Virus record (IMG/VR): IMGVR_UViG_3300018429_000008 | Coordinates: 1 to 40,701 of that record | DNA length: 40,701 nucleotides | DNA from: a virus | Reading direction: 5' to 3' (one strand) | Shown here: positions 1-6,736 of the stretch, in pieces | Layout of the letters: every line of letters starts with the position of its first letter | Position numbering within the stretch: the stretch's first letter is position 1 | The notes under the pieces: generated by a model | What the model was told of the DNA's origin: nothing | Seen by the model: the letters and a program-made list of their open reading frames with translations, nothing else | The model's database searches: none | Position numbers and translations under genes: made by a program

Positions 1-109
1 AGCAACCCGGCCGGTCAGGCTAGCTCGGGGTGAGAACAGAGGGCCGGCTACGCTCGTAGACGCTGTATTCGCACGACCGCGGACGTGGGTTCGATTCCCA
101 CCGTCTCCA
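1..109 (+). ncRNA. ssrA: tmRNA (ssrA), 3' part only
   Basis: This is the 3' end of transfer-messenger RNA, which rescues stalled ribosomes. A tRNA-like T arm is visible: GTGGG (85-89), loop TTCGATT (90-96), CCCAC (97-101). It is followed by an acceptor strand CGTCTCC (102-108) and discriminator A109, with CCA not encoded. Upstream, GGTCAGGCTAGCT (12-24) resembles the conserved TCAGGCTAG segment of tmRNA, and the stretch before the T arm has the usual tmRNA form rather than a tRNA anticodon arm. The 5' half and the tag reading frame lie outside the window. ssrA is a frequent phage attachment site, and phage genes start directly downstream. Confidence 0.85.
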
Positions 110-123
110 TAGGTGCAACCGGG

Positions 124-270
124 TGCGACAATCCGGGACACCCGCTCCAGAACACCGCTTCTGGAGCGGGTGTAGGTGCGACAGACTGCGACACGTTTGC
201 AGGGACTTTCGCCAGAGCGGCGGCCATCCAGTCGCAGCCCAGTCGCACGCCGGCCCCTAACCCAGTCGCA
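124..270. repeat. Cluster of TGCGAC repeats in two orientations
   Basis: Three direct copies of TGCGACA (124-130, 177-183, 187-193) are followed by three exact copies of the inverted form CCAGTCGCA (228-236, 239-247, 262-270). All lie within 150 bp of the ssrA 3' end. Short repeats in both orientations beside an attachment site resemble the arm-type sites of tyrosine integrases. No integrase gene is present in the window, so this is an inference. Confidence 0.5.
138..173 (+). terminator. Strong hairpin after ssrA
   Basis: Perfect 15-bp inverted repeat: ACACCCGCTCCAGAA (138-152), 6-nt loop CACCGC, TTCTGGAGCGGGTGT (159-173). It starts 28 nt past the tmRNA 3' end and has no T-tract. It probably terminates or protects the 3' end of ssrA transcripts, or insulates the prophage from host transcription. 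It could also belong to the phage attachment region. Confidence 0.6.
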
Positions 271-287
271 AACGGGGCCAGCGCCTG

Positions 288-1592
288 ATGGGCAAGCTGA
301 TCTGCACGGCGTGCGAGCACGTCAACGATGCCGACTTCGGTGTCAAGGCCAAGCCCTGCGAGGGATGCGGCGAGATCGCGACGACACGCTTCAACCAGTC
401 GCGTTCGGAGCTGCGCCAGGTCGGCGTCGCCCGGATGGAGGCCGAGGGCGACAAGCTGCGCGAGCGCGGGTCGACACTCCGATCCCGTCGCCGCCAGAAG
501 TTCTCGACCGCGGAGTTCCACCACCTCGTCACCGACGACGACACGTCGGGCTGCGCGCTCGCACACGACGGGGGATGCTGGGGTGGAATACAGGCCCACC
601 ACTACGTTCCGCAGCAGCGGATCAAGCGGGCGGGGCTGTCCGAGAAGAATCTCGACTTCGCGCTGACCGATCCTCGCAACGGGGTTCCTCTTTGCCATTT
701 CCATCATGCTTACCGAGCGGGGGCGGTTGGCGGCATGAGCGAGGTCCGCTACTGCGCGAACCTGGACTGCGTGGACGGCGATGGCCGCAGGACGGTCATC
801 GACCAGGAGCGGGTCCGTGCCCGGCCGAACATCAAGCACTGCTGTGCGGCCTGTAAGACGCAGGTCTGGCGCCAGGGTCGCGACGACGCCCCGGAGGGGC
901 GGCGTGACGGCACAGGCGACGGGATGCGGCGCAGGACAGGCGGTCCGCGCGGCGCGGACATGCCGTGGCGACGTTCGGTCTCCGTGGCCGCCGATGGGTT
1001 GCTTGCCCTGGACCGGCTTCCCGAGACTGCGGCGGAGGCCGCCGAGGTTGCGGAGCGGCTTCTCGCCCCGGCACTCAACGCCAGGCAGGCCGCCCGCGTC
1101 GGTCTGACGCCGATGGCCATAGCTGGCCGTGAAGCCCCCCCCGGAGACGACGAGCTAGCGAAGCGAATCGCCCGTGCACACAACGCGCTCCGCGCCGTGG
1201 CAGACGGCGGTGTGCTGGCGTTCTCGGAGCAGGGCCGCGCTCTCTGGCCACTCGCCGACGGCAACCAGTACGGACTACCGATAGACCGGCTGCCGTTCCC
1301 TGTCCGCGACCAGGACGTCACCGCCGGGGACGTGGCCGCTTGGCTTGCGGAGCACCGCGAGTGGCAGGCCGCCGCCTTCGAGCAGAGGGAGCGCGAGCGG
1401 GCCGAGGCGCATGCTCGCGGCGAGATCCGGCGGGGCGAGCAGGAGCGCCACTACGGGATGGTTCGTGGCGCGGCGAACTGCACGTCGTGCGGCGCGCTGA
1501 AGTCCCGCCCGTCCGCTGTTTGCACCCTCTGCGGGGACGAGCCGTCAGCGGACACGCGCGCCTACGACATCGCGTGCGGGTACGCGGCATGA
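288..1592 (+). CDS. HNH-nuclease-like zinc protein
   Basis: 434 aa. An N-terminal zinc ribbon (C6, C9, C24, C27) is followed by an HNH-like centre with H104-H105, N131 in a DPRNG turn, and H139-H140 in CHFHH. This order fits the H-N-H metal-dependent nuclease fold. The C-terminal half is alanine- and arginine-rich and ends in a second ribbon (CTSCG...CTLCG). It is the first gene inside the prophage, where an integrase would often be. A possible internal start lies at 735, but no stop separates the halves, so a fusion of an HNH protein with a second zinc protein is possible. The stop overlaps the next start (ATGA). The substrate cannot be told from sequence. Confidence 0.6.
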   Translation: MGKLICTACEHVNDADFGVKAKPCEGCGEIATTRFNQSRSELRQVGVARMEAEGDKLRERGSTLRSRRRQKFSTAEFHHLVTDDDTSGCALAHDGGCWGGIQAHHYVPQQRIKRAGLSEKNLDFALTDPRNGVPLCHFHHAYRAGAVGGMSEVRYCANLDCVDGDGRRTVIDQERVRARPNIKHCCAACKTQVWRQGRDDAPEGRRDGTGDGMRRRTGGPRGADMPWRRSVSVAADGLLALDRLPETAAEAAEVAERLLAPALNARQAARVGLTPMAIAGREAPPGDDELAKRIARAHNALRAVADGGVLAFSEQGRALWPLADGNQYGLPIDRLPFPVRDQDVTAGDVAAWLAEHREWQAAAFEQRERERAEAHARGEIRRGEQERHYGMVRGAANCTSCGALKSRPSAVCTLCGDEPSADTRAYDIACGYAA

Positions 1593-1873
1593 GCGCCTGC
1601 CGGTCGTGCGGTGCGTCGCTGAGGTGGGCGTGGATCGGCCGGGTTCGGATGCCGCTCGACTCGGAGCCGGTCGGGTTCGAGGCGGTTGGTCTTGTCGCCT
1701 ACAACCCGGCGACCGGCGGCGGCAAGGTGCTGGCTGGCGGCGACCTAGCCCGCGTGGGCGAGTGGAAGGGGTCGGGCGCGACGCTCCACCGTTCGCACTT
1801 CGCTACCTGCCCCGACGCGGCCGAGCACCGTTGCGAGACGACCGGCCAGCTTGAACTCGGAGCGGTGTCGTGA
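1589..1873 (+). CDS. Small zinc-ribbon protein
   Basis: 94 aa, starting with ATG inside the ATGA overlap with the previous stop. C4xxC7 at the N terminus, plus a histidine/cysteine group near the end (HRSHF..C..AEHRC), suggest one bound zinc ion. No catalytic motif is recognised. It is probably co-translated with the HNH-like gene. It ends 8 bp from the stop of a convergent reverse gene. Confidence 0.6.
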   Translation: MSACRSCGASLRWAWIGRVRMPLDSEPVGFEAVGLVAYNPATGGGKVLAGGDLARVGEWKGSGATLHRSHFATCPDAAEHRCETTGQLELGAVS

Positions 1874-1881
1874 CGCTCTGT

Positions 1882-2226
1882 TCACCGAAAGCTGCGCCGT
1901 CGTCCCGACGGTCGGAAAAGCTTGATCTCGCAGCCGGGCGGTGTCGGCGAGTCGTGCGTCCACGGCGTCGCGCGGACTTCGATCCGGTCCCGCCAGTCGT
2001 CTCGGGTGTCATCGAGCGCTTCGAGCGTTCGTCCGATCGGGTCGGGCCAGTGCGTGCCGACGTAGAAGGACGCTACGTCGCAGCCGGGGTCGTCGAGCAC
2101 GGAGTTCCGGTCGATCTTCGGGATGGGCCGGTTGAGTTTGGTGGCGACAGCGGCGATCAGGTCGTGCGTGACGTCGTCCTCTTGGAGCAGGACCAGACGG
2201 ATCACGAACGGCGGCAGGGCCATCAT
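1882..2226 (-). CDS. Unknown reverse-strand protein
   Basis: 114 aa, family not recognised. The reverse strand is preferred here because its codons have G/C in almost every third position and the protein has a balanced composition, whereas the forward frame (1870-2250) looks like a shadow. Acidic and aromatic residues are well spread and there is no membrane segment. It diverges from the methyltransferase gene (start 2247) with only 20 bp between start codons, and converges on the zinc-ribbon gene. No clear ribosome site is seen before its ATG. It is one of only a few minus-strand genes in the window. Confidence 0.6.
   Translation of the reverse strand: MMALPPFVIRLVLLQEDDVTHDLIAAVATKLNRPIPKIDRNSVLDDPGCDVASFYVGTHWPDPIGRTLEALDDTRDDWRDRIEVRATPWTHDSPTPPGCEIKLFRPSGRRRSFR
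1897..1911. terminator. Short hairpin at convergent junction
   Basis: CCGTCG-TCC-CGACGG forms a perfect 6-bp stem just inside the 3' end of the reverse gene, 24 bp after the forward gene stop. It may act on both strands. There is no T-tract. Confidence 0.3.
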
Positions 2227-2246
2227 CCGAGTGTAGGAGCGGGAGC

Positions 2247-3506
2247 GTGAGCTGGCGTGTCGAGCAGGCGGACTGCGTCGAGCAGATGCGGGCGATGGAC
2301 GTGGCGTCCGTCGATGCCGTCGTGTGCGACCCGCCCTACGGAATCCGGTTCATGGGGCAGGCGTGGGACGGTGCGGACATCGAGGCTGCTGCACGAGCAC
2401 GTGCCGGCCAGGACTTGAGCCTGACGGCGAACGAGGCTTTCCAGGCGTGGTGTAAGGAGTGGGCCGGGGAGGCGCTGCGCGTATTGAAGCCGGGCGGCCA
2501 CATGCTCGCCTTCGGCGGCACCCGCACCTATCATCGGCTCGCGGCGGGGATCGAGGATGCGGGGTTCGAGATTCGCGACTGCCTCGCTTGGCTATTCGGG
2601 AGCGGGTTCCCGAAGTCGCTGAACGTCGGCAAGGCAACCGACGCCGCTGAGTGGGACGGCTGGGGCACTGCGCTCAAGCCAGCGCATGAGCCGATCGTCG
2701 TAGCCCGTAAGCCCCTCGTCGGCACGGTCGCGGCGAACGTGTTGGAGCACGGCACCGGCGGACTGAACATCGACGGGTGCCGGATCGACACGGTCAGCGA
2801 TGGGCCGGGCTCGACGCCGCCCACGGCGAAGGGCAGCGGTCGGACGATGGAGGGCGGCGAGATCGTCCGCGAGCCCTACGACGGGTCGCGGGGCCGTTGG
2901 CCAGCAAACGTCGTCCTCGACGAGGCAGCGGCGGCAACGCTCGACGAGCAGTCGGGTGAGCTCGTCAGCGGCAAGTCGGACGGCTTCTCCGGCGAGCACC
3001 GCGCCGAGGTCTATGGCCGCTACGCCCGCAACGAGCTCCGGCAGAGTCGATCTACGGCGAATCGCGGTGGCGCGTCTCGCTTCTTCTACCGCGCGAAGGT
3101 GTCGAGGGCGGAGCGCAACGTGGGGCTTGAGGGCTTCGACGCGAAGGCGCTGAACTGGTCGGCTGGCGATCAGTCGCCCGGCACGTTTCAAAGCGACGGG
3201 ACTGACAAGACCGCTCGTAACTCGCATCCGACGGTCAAGCCGATCGCGCTCATGCGCTGGCTGGTCCGGCTGATCACCCCGCCCGGCGCGGTTGTCCTTG
3301 ATCCGTTTACGGGGTCCGGCACGTCGGGCTGCGCCGCGGTGCTCGAGGGTGTCGACTTCGTTGGCATCGAGCGCGAGGCCGAGTACGTCGCGATCGCGCA
3401 GGCGCGGATCGCGCACGTCGAGAAGCACAGCGAGGACTACCTAGCGCCGGCTCCGAAGCCGGCTGAGCAGATCGCGGGCCAGCTCGGATTCGAGGATGCG
3501 GCATGA
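2247..3506 (+). CDS. DNA methyltransferase, beta class (N4-C or N6-A)
   Basis: 419 aa. It transfers a methyl group from S-adenosylmethionine to an amino group of A or C in DNA. The catalytic motif DPPY lies at residues 28-31, and the AdoMet-binding motif (DPFTGSGT, residues 352-359) lies near the C terminus. This order is typical of beta-class enzymes. The long middle part is a probable target-recognition region. Start GTG is supported by AGGAG at 2235-2239, 7 nt upstream. No restriction endonuclease lies beside it, so it probably protects phage DNA from host restriction or marks it for regulation. The target sequence is unknown. Confidence 0.88.
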   Translation: MSWRVEQADCVEQMRAMDVASVDAVVCDPPYGIRFMGQAWDGADIEAAARARAGQDLSLTANEAFQAWCKEWAGEALRVLKPGGHMLAFGGTRTYHRLAAGIEDAGFEIRDCLAWLFGSGFPKSLNVGKATDAAEWDGWGTALKPAHEPIVVARKPLVGTVAANVLEHGTGGLNIDGCRIDTVSDGPGSTPPTAKGSGRTMEGGEIVREPYDGSRGRWPANVVLDEAAAATLDEQSGELVSGKSDGFSGEHRAEVYGRYARNELRQSRSTANRGGASRFFYRAKVSRAERNVGLEGFDAKALNWSAGDQSPGTFQSDGTDKTARNSHPTVKPIALMRWLVRLITPPGAVVLDPFTGSGTSGCAAVLEGVDFVGIEREAEYVAIAQARIAHVEKHSEDYLAPAPKPAEQIAGQLGFEDAA

Positions 3507-3537
3507 ACGGCGCTCTCCAGGTAGACGGGAGGCGAGG

Positions 3538-3954
3538 GTGACCCTCACGGCTTACTGCCCGACGTGTCGCGAGGACGCCCTGGTCCGCGACGGGCTCTGC
3601 GTGTGGTGCGAGACGCCGACACGGACCCGGCTGGGTAAGCGCGTCGGCGTTCACGGCAAGCTGTCCGACGACCAGCTCCGCGAGCTTCACCGGGTCCACG
3701 ACGCGCGGGGCGTGTCGATGCGGGCGATTGCTCGCGCGATCTGGGAGAAGGTGGGGTATGCGTCGGAGGGGTCGTGCCTGGAGGGGATGCGGGCGGGGTG
3801 GAAGCGGCTGCACCTGGCGTCGCTGTCGCAGGGTGAGGCGACCGCGCGGGCGAATCGCGCTCGTCGCCTGCCGGACTCGCCGGGTCGGGAGAACTCCAAG
3901 GAGTATCGGCGGTGGCGTCTCGCGCGTGAGCGGGCGCGAAGGGCGGCGGCGTGA
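3538..3954 (+). CDS. Zinc-ribbon / helix-turn-helix protein
   Basis: 138 aa. GTG at 3538 is chosen because GGGAGG lies at 3527-3532; an upstream ATG at 3496 lacks this. The N terminus has two CxxC knuckles (C7, C10, C21, C24). The middle part (about residues 55-95) looks like a DNA-binding helix-turn-helix with MRAIARAIWEKVGYAS. The C terminus is strongly basic (RERARRAAA). It is probably a nucleic-acid-binding regulator, with no family assigned. It begins about 30 nt after the methyltransferase stop. Confidence 0.6.
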   Translation: MTLTAYCPTCREDALVRDGLCVWCETPTRTRLGKRVGVHGKLSDDQLRELHRVHDARGVSMRAIARAIWEKVGYASEGSCLEGMRAGWKRLHLASLSQGEATARANRARRLPDSPGRENSKEYRRWRLARERARRAAA

Positions 3955-4065
3955 TGGGGCTGGCGCTACTTCCCCTGCCGGCCAGTAGCCGGGTTCACGG
4001 CCACGAGGAGTACGGCAACGCCCTCATTTCTCGGCTTGTACGGGGGCGTAATTGGAAAGAAACCA
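3954..4065 (+). pseudogene. Possible gene remnant
   Basis: ATG at 3954 overlaps the preceding stop (TGATG), and the first 25 or so codons show high third-position G/C, as in the real genes. The frame then runs on to 4520 with poor codon use, through the antisense HTH gene and the promoter region, so a full-length product is unlikely. It probably represents the start of a gene whose rest was lost when the regulatory segment arrived. Confidence 0.3.
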
Positions 4066-4194
4066 ATGCGCCGCTCTGCCTTCGATACCCGACCGACGCT
4101 CCGTCAGAAACTACGGGGGTCGATGGTGCGCGTTTTGGAGGGTGCTGCGGGGAGCGCCGTCTTCTATCTGGTGCTCAAGTTGGTGGGCGGCTAG
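4066..4194 (+). CDS. Possible 42-aa protein
   Basis: A short ORF with ATG preceded by GGAAAG at 4054-4059. It has a basic N-terminal half and a hydrophobic C-terminal end (GSAVFYLVLKLVGG) that could touch a membrane. It ends tail-to-tail with the reverse HTH gene, overlapping its stop by a few bases. Codon use is less biased than in surrounding genes, so it may be fortuitous. Confidence 0.35.
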   Translation: MRRSAFDTRPTLRQKLRGSMVRVLEGAAGSAVFYLVLKLVGG

Positions 4195-4388
4195 TCGTCG
4201 AACATCGCGTAGACGGTCGGCTCGCTCAGCTTGGTGCGGCGAGCGATCTCCGCTTTGGTGATCCCGGCGGCCACGGCCTTCGGCGCGAGGTTGGTGATCT
4301 TGAGCATGACCTGGTGGCGGTCTGCCTCGGCTTTGGCTTTCTCGTCGCCGAGCTGTGCGAGCTGGCGAAGGATCTCGATGTCGTCCAT
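4191..4388 (-). CDS. Small HTH regulator of the divergent switch
   Basis: 65 aa. Residues 1-35 form a charged helix that could dimerise. Residues 43-62 (ITKAEIARRTKLSEPTVYAM) are a clear helix-turn-helix of the resolvase/Hin-like DNA-binding type, without any recombinase domain. It is transcribed away from the long forward operon that starts at 4513. Its own promoter (-35 at 4418-4423, -10 at 4395-4400) places the transcription start at or beside the A of the ATG, so the mRNA is predicted leaderless. It probably binds the palindrome at 4406-4424, repressing itself and the forward promoter. Whether it is a lysogeny repressor or a Cro/excisionase-like factor is not settled. Confidence 0.7.
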   Translation of the reverse strand: MDDIEILRQLAQLGDEKAKAEADRHQVMLKITNLAPKAVAAGITKAEIARRTKLSEPTVYAMFDD

Positions 4389-4394
4389 GCGCTG

Positions 4395-4423
4395 AGCCTA
4401 ACCCGCTTGACACGAAAGGTCAA
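4395..4423 (-). promoter_or_regulatory. Promoter of the reverse HTH gene
   Basis: On the minus strand: -35 TTGACC (4418-4423), 17-bp spacer, -10 TAGGCT (4395-4400). Six bases separate the -10 from the ATG at 4388, which predicts a leaderless transcript. Confidence 0.6.
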
Positions 4424-4424
4424 G
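4406..4424. promoter_or_regulatory. Palindromic operator shared by both promoters
   Basis: CTTGAC-ACGAAAG-GTCAAG is a perfect 6-bp inverted repeat with a 7-bp spacer. Each arm contains the -35 box of one of the two divergent promoters, so one bound dimer could block both. The adjacent HTH gene product is the obvious candidate ligand. Confidence 0.6.
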
Positions 4425-4435
4425 TACTTTAGGGT
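4407..4435 (+). promoter_or_regulatory. Forward operon promoter
   Basis: TTGACA (4407-4412), 17-bp spacer, TAGGGT (4430-4435): a near-consensus primary sigma factor promoter. It lies about 70 bp upstream of the first gene (4513) of the long run of overlapping forward genes. Confidence 0.65.
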
Positions 4436-4495
4436 GTGGGTACAACGTAAGACGGACCGGCTTGGTGTTGGAAGCACCGCCCCGGTCCTAACCAA

Positions 4496-4512
4496 AGGAG
4501 CAGTGACCTCCT
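4496..4512 (+). promoter_or_regulatory. Ribosome site inside a hairpin
   Basis: AGGAG (4496-4500) can pair with CTCCT (4508-4512), with a 7-nt loop, and the ATG follows at once (4513). The Shine-Dalgarno is 12 nt from the start, which is long for a linear spacer. The stem may limit translation of the operon's first gene or set its spacing. Confidence 0.35.
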
Positions 4513-4878
4513 ATGGCTGAGACGCAGCCTAACGCCGTGCCTGAGGAGTTCGACGCGACGACCCTGGCGGGTGCGGTCGCCCAGTGCGTCGCTGACCGTC
4601 TCGACCCGCCGGAGCGCGGCCAGGTCGACAACCGTGTCGCGACTGCCTGCCAACGGATCGCGGACCACTACGGCCAGGGCGATTGGGTCGTCGCGGAGGA
4701 GACGTTGTGGGAGCGCGAGTTCGCCCCGTTGATCGACCGGATCAGCGAGGGCACGACAGCCCACGGTACGGACGCGCTGGCGAACGCCGCCCGACTCCCC
4801 GCGGACGAGGACGCCGATAACGACAAGATCCGCGATGCGCTGATCGATCTGGTCGCGCAACTGGAGTCGGGTCGATGA
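4513..4878 (+). CDS. Unknown acidic protein, first of the operon
   Basis: 121 aa, acidic and helical, with no membrane segment, zinc site or known motif. It is the first gene after the forward promoter and its stop overlaps the next start (ATGA), so it heads a translationally coupled series. Its position suggests an early-expressed phage protein. No family is recognised. Confidence 0.7.
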   Translation: MAETQPNAVPEEFDATTLAGAVAQCVADRLDPPERGQVDNRVATACQRIADHYGQGDWVVAEETLWEREFAPLIDRISEGTTAHGTDALANAARLPADEDADNDKIRDALIDLVAQLESGR

Positions 4879-5411
4879 CCGCCCCGTCGATCATCAAGGA
4901 CAGCGAGGCACGAGAGATCGCGGAGCTGTACGCGCATCACTCGATAGCGTCGGCCGGGTCGCCGATCGGCCGTTTCGCGCGGACCGGCGAGATCACCCGA
5001 CGCTTTGTCGAGATCGCACGTGACCCCGCTCAGCGCGAGGCTCATGAGCCGGTCTCTGAGCCGCTCATGGCCTACGTCTCCCATCACGGGGAGCGGGGAC
5101 CGCAGACCGGCCACTACGTCGTGACGGTCAGCGAGTCGCGGCCGTGCGTTCACGGCACGCAGTTCTGCGTTGGCGCGGCGTGCGAGTGCTGCGAGGGCGC
5201 GGGAACGTGGCTGGCCGAGGTCGAGCGCCATCCGGTCGACACGCTGGAGGAGGCGCGGGAGGCGGCGTACCTGAAGTCGCGGGATCACACCGACGACAAC
5301 TCGCTGCCCCGCGGCACGTTCTTGCTGAGCATCGGCCTGGACGGCGGCTCAGTCTCCCTACCCGACGGCGCGATCTCGGTGGAGCGGGTCGCTGACTGGG
5401 GAGAGCGATGA
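4875..5411 (+). CDS. Unknown protein with cysteine cluster
   Basis: 178 aa, coupled by ATGA overlaps on both sides. Residues near the middle carry a Cys-rich stretch (C..H..FC..ACECC), probably binding zinc. The N-terminal part is helical and ends in arginine-rich segments; the C-terminal part looks like beta strands (GTFLLSIGLDGGSVSL). Function is not recognised. Confidence 0.65.
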   Translation: MTAPSIIKDSEAREIAELYAHHSIASAGSPIGRFARTGEITRRFVEIARDPAQREAHEPVSEPLMAYVSHHGERGPQTGHYVVTVSESRPCVHGTQFCVGAACECCEGAGTWLAEVERHPVDTLEEAREAAYLKSRDHTDDNSLPRGTFLLSIGLDGGSVSLPDGAISVERVADWGER

Positions 5412-5794
5412 GCGTCCGGTTGGCGTTCACCTGTGACGGCTGTTTCGCTGAGGTCGAGGGCACCGACTGGCTGCGTAAGCGTTTCCGGAGCTTCAGCGGG
5501 AAGGACCACGGGTTCGGCGTCTATGTCGTTGACGAGGTCGAGTCGGTTGTACCTGGGGGATGGGTCGCGTTCGACCCGTACACGCAGTGCACGTACTGCC
5601 CGTCGTGCTGGACTCAGATCGAGTCGGGAGCGGCGGGGGATAGCGATGAGCCGCCGCCGACGGACAACTCCGGAGACGCCGCCAGTGGATCTGTGGTTGA
5701 CGCGGGCGATCAAGCTGGGCATCGCGGCAACGATCTGGGCGGAGCTGATCGGCCGGCTGTAGCCGTGCCGTCTACTGGATCGGGGGAGCAATGA
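5408..5794 (+). CDS. Zinc-ribbon protein with low-complexity tail
   Basis: 128 aa. Residues 1-75 contain two cysteine pairs (CDGC and CTYCPSC) and a compact beta-rich region. From about residue 78 the protein becomes Asp/Gly/Ser-rich and third-position G/C drops, because another reading frame (5646-5762) with better codon use lies across it. The stop again overlaps the next start (ATGA). Either the tail is truly dual-coded, or a frame change separated the original zinc gene from its end. Confidence 0.6.
   Translation: MSVRLAFTCDGCFAEVEGTDWLRKRFRSFSGKDHGFGVYVVDEVESVVPGGWVAFDPYTQCTYCPSCWTQIESGAAGDSDEPPPTDNSGDAASGSVVDAGDQAGHRGNDLGGADRPAVAVPSTGSGEQ
5646..5762 (+). CDS. Nested 38-aa ORF
   Basis: Lies wholly inside the 3' part of the zinc-ribbon gene in another frame. 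It has an Arg-rich start (MSRRRRTTPETPP) and an amphipathic or weakly hydrophobic end (AIKLGIAATIWAELIGRL). Nearly all of its third codon positions in the second half are G or C, while the host frame loses this bias there. GCGGGGG upstream may serve as ribosome site. Confidence 0.45.
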   Translation: MSRRRRTTPETPPVDLWLTRAIKLGIAATIWAELIGRL

Positions 5795-6120
5795 GCGACA
5801 CGATCTACGAGGTCGGGGACCGGGTGCGAATGGCGTGCGATGCGCGTCCGCGTGACTACGGCCGGGTGGTCGAGGTCGGTGACTTCGACGGCGACGTGGA
5901 CGAGGAGGGCCGTCTCTACGGCATCGCGCCGGAGGTGATGGTGCGGTTCGTGGACGGCGATGAGGTCTACTTCGCGACTTGCTCGCCGTCTCGCTTCGGC
6001 GATAGCGGCGAGCCGTATGTGTGCGAGGACTTGGAGCCGGTCGGTTGGCTGCGCTACCTGCTGGCAGCGACGGTCGTGCGACTCGCCGCCGCTTTTTCCC
6101 AGGGGGAGGACAGCCGATGA
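5791..6120 (+). CDS. Unknown small protein, SH3-like fold possible
   Basis: 109 aa. The N-terminal 60 residues (YEVGDRVRMACDARPRDYGRVVEV...VMVRFVDGDEVYF) look like a small beta-barrel of the SH3/KOW kind that often binds nucleic acid or protein. The end is hydrophobic (WLRYLLAATVVRLAAAF), perhaps an amphipathic helix. ATGA overlaps on both sides. Confidence 0.6.
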   Translation: MSDTIYEVGDRVRMACDARPRDYGRVVEVGDFDGDVDEEGRLYGIAPEVMVRFVDGDEVYFATCSPSRFGDSGEPYVCEDLEPVGWLRYLLAATVVRLAAAFSQGEDSR

Positions 6121-6392
6121 AGGCGGTGTGGAAGTTCCCGTTGCGTCTGTCGCTCGGCCCGGTCGAGCATGTGGTCGAGATGCCCGGAGGCGCGGAGGTT
6201 CTGCACGTCGGCGTTCAGGGCGGCGACCCGACCCTCTGGGCGCTCGTCGACCCTGACAAGACCGTTGGCGAGTCGCGGACGTTCCGGCTGGTCGGTACCG
6301 GCCATCGGGAGGTCGGGTCGGGGATGCGGTTCGTCGGCACCGCGCTGGTCAGCGAGTCGTTCGTGCTGCACGTCTTCGAGGTGTCGTCGTGA
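6117..6392 (+). CDS. DUF7352-like phage protein
   Basis: 91 aa. The pattern KxVWKFPL...VEMPGGAEVLHVGVQ...LWALVDPD...FRLVGTGH...FVGTALV...FVLHVFE matches the small beta-rich family DUF7352, common in actinobacteriophages. Its function is unknown. The start at 6117 lies in an ATGA overlap, and it ends in a GTGA overlap. Its presence supports an actinophage origin. Confidence 0.75.
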   Translation: MKAVWKFPLRLSLGPVEHVVEMPGGAEVLHVGVQGGDPTLWALVDPDKTVGESRTFRLVGTGHREVGSGMRFVGTALVSESFVLHVFEVSS

Positions 6393-6736
6393 CCGCGGGA
6401 CCGTTTGTAGTCAGGCACCTAAAGCCGGACGAGGCGCATTCGATGGGTCTGTCCGAGCCGGGGCCGGTGGTGCTGTCCGTGAAGGCAGTAGAGACCCTTC
6501 AGGACTTCACCCGTGACGACTGGCGGTGGACGCTCGACCAGTTACGAGCGGCAGTTGATGGCGAGCCGATCAAAGAGCCGGACGGCTCACAGGTAGTCGT
6601 AGAGGCGACGAGCTACGCGGTTCTCGCGTCGAAGGTCCCCGGCTTCGACATTCACGGCTTCGAGGGCTCCACGGTCGAGGCGTGCGCCGCGATCCTCACG
6701 GCTTTCAACGCCGCGCAGTCCGAGGGGGTGCGGTAG
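6389..6736 (+). CDS. Unknown protein
   Basis: 115 aa, GTG start inside the previous stop (GTGA). Mixed alpha/beta composition, no cysteines, no membrane segment. The C-terminal 35 residues form a likely helix (STVEACAAILTAFNAAQS). No family recognised. The next gene begins immediately after its stop (TAG ATG). Confidence 0.6.
   Translation: MTAGPFVVRHLKPDEAHSMGLSEPGPVVLSVKAVETLQDFTRDDWRWTLDQLRAAVDGEPIKEPDGSQVVVEATSYAVLASKVPGFDIHGFEGSTVEACAAILTAFNAAQSEGVR

Noticed and set aside
85-288. 67-aa forward ORF starting within the tmRNA 3' end
   Set aside because: It covers the T arm, the 15-bp hairpin and the repeat cluster; no ribosome site and low-complexity product.
48-839. 263-aa reverse ORF across the ssrA end and the HNH gene
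   Set aside because: It overlaps the tmRNA and runs antisense to a gene with clear zinc and HNH motifs; its composition is typical of a high-GC shadow frame.
1870-2250. 126-aa forward ORF
   Set aside because: The reverse frame here has consistent G/C third positions and normal protein composition; the forward frame does not.
3951-4520. 189-aa forward ORF across the switch
   Set aside because: It would run through the antisense HTH gene and both promoters with poor codon use; only its first part may be a gene remnant.
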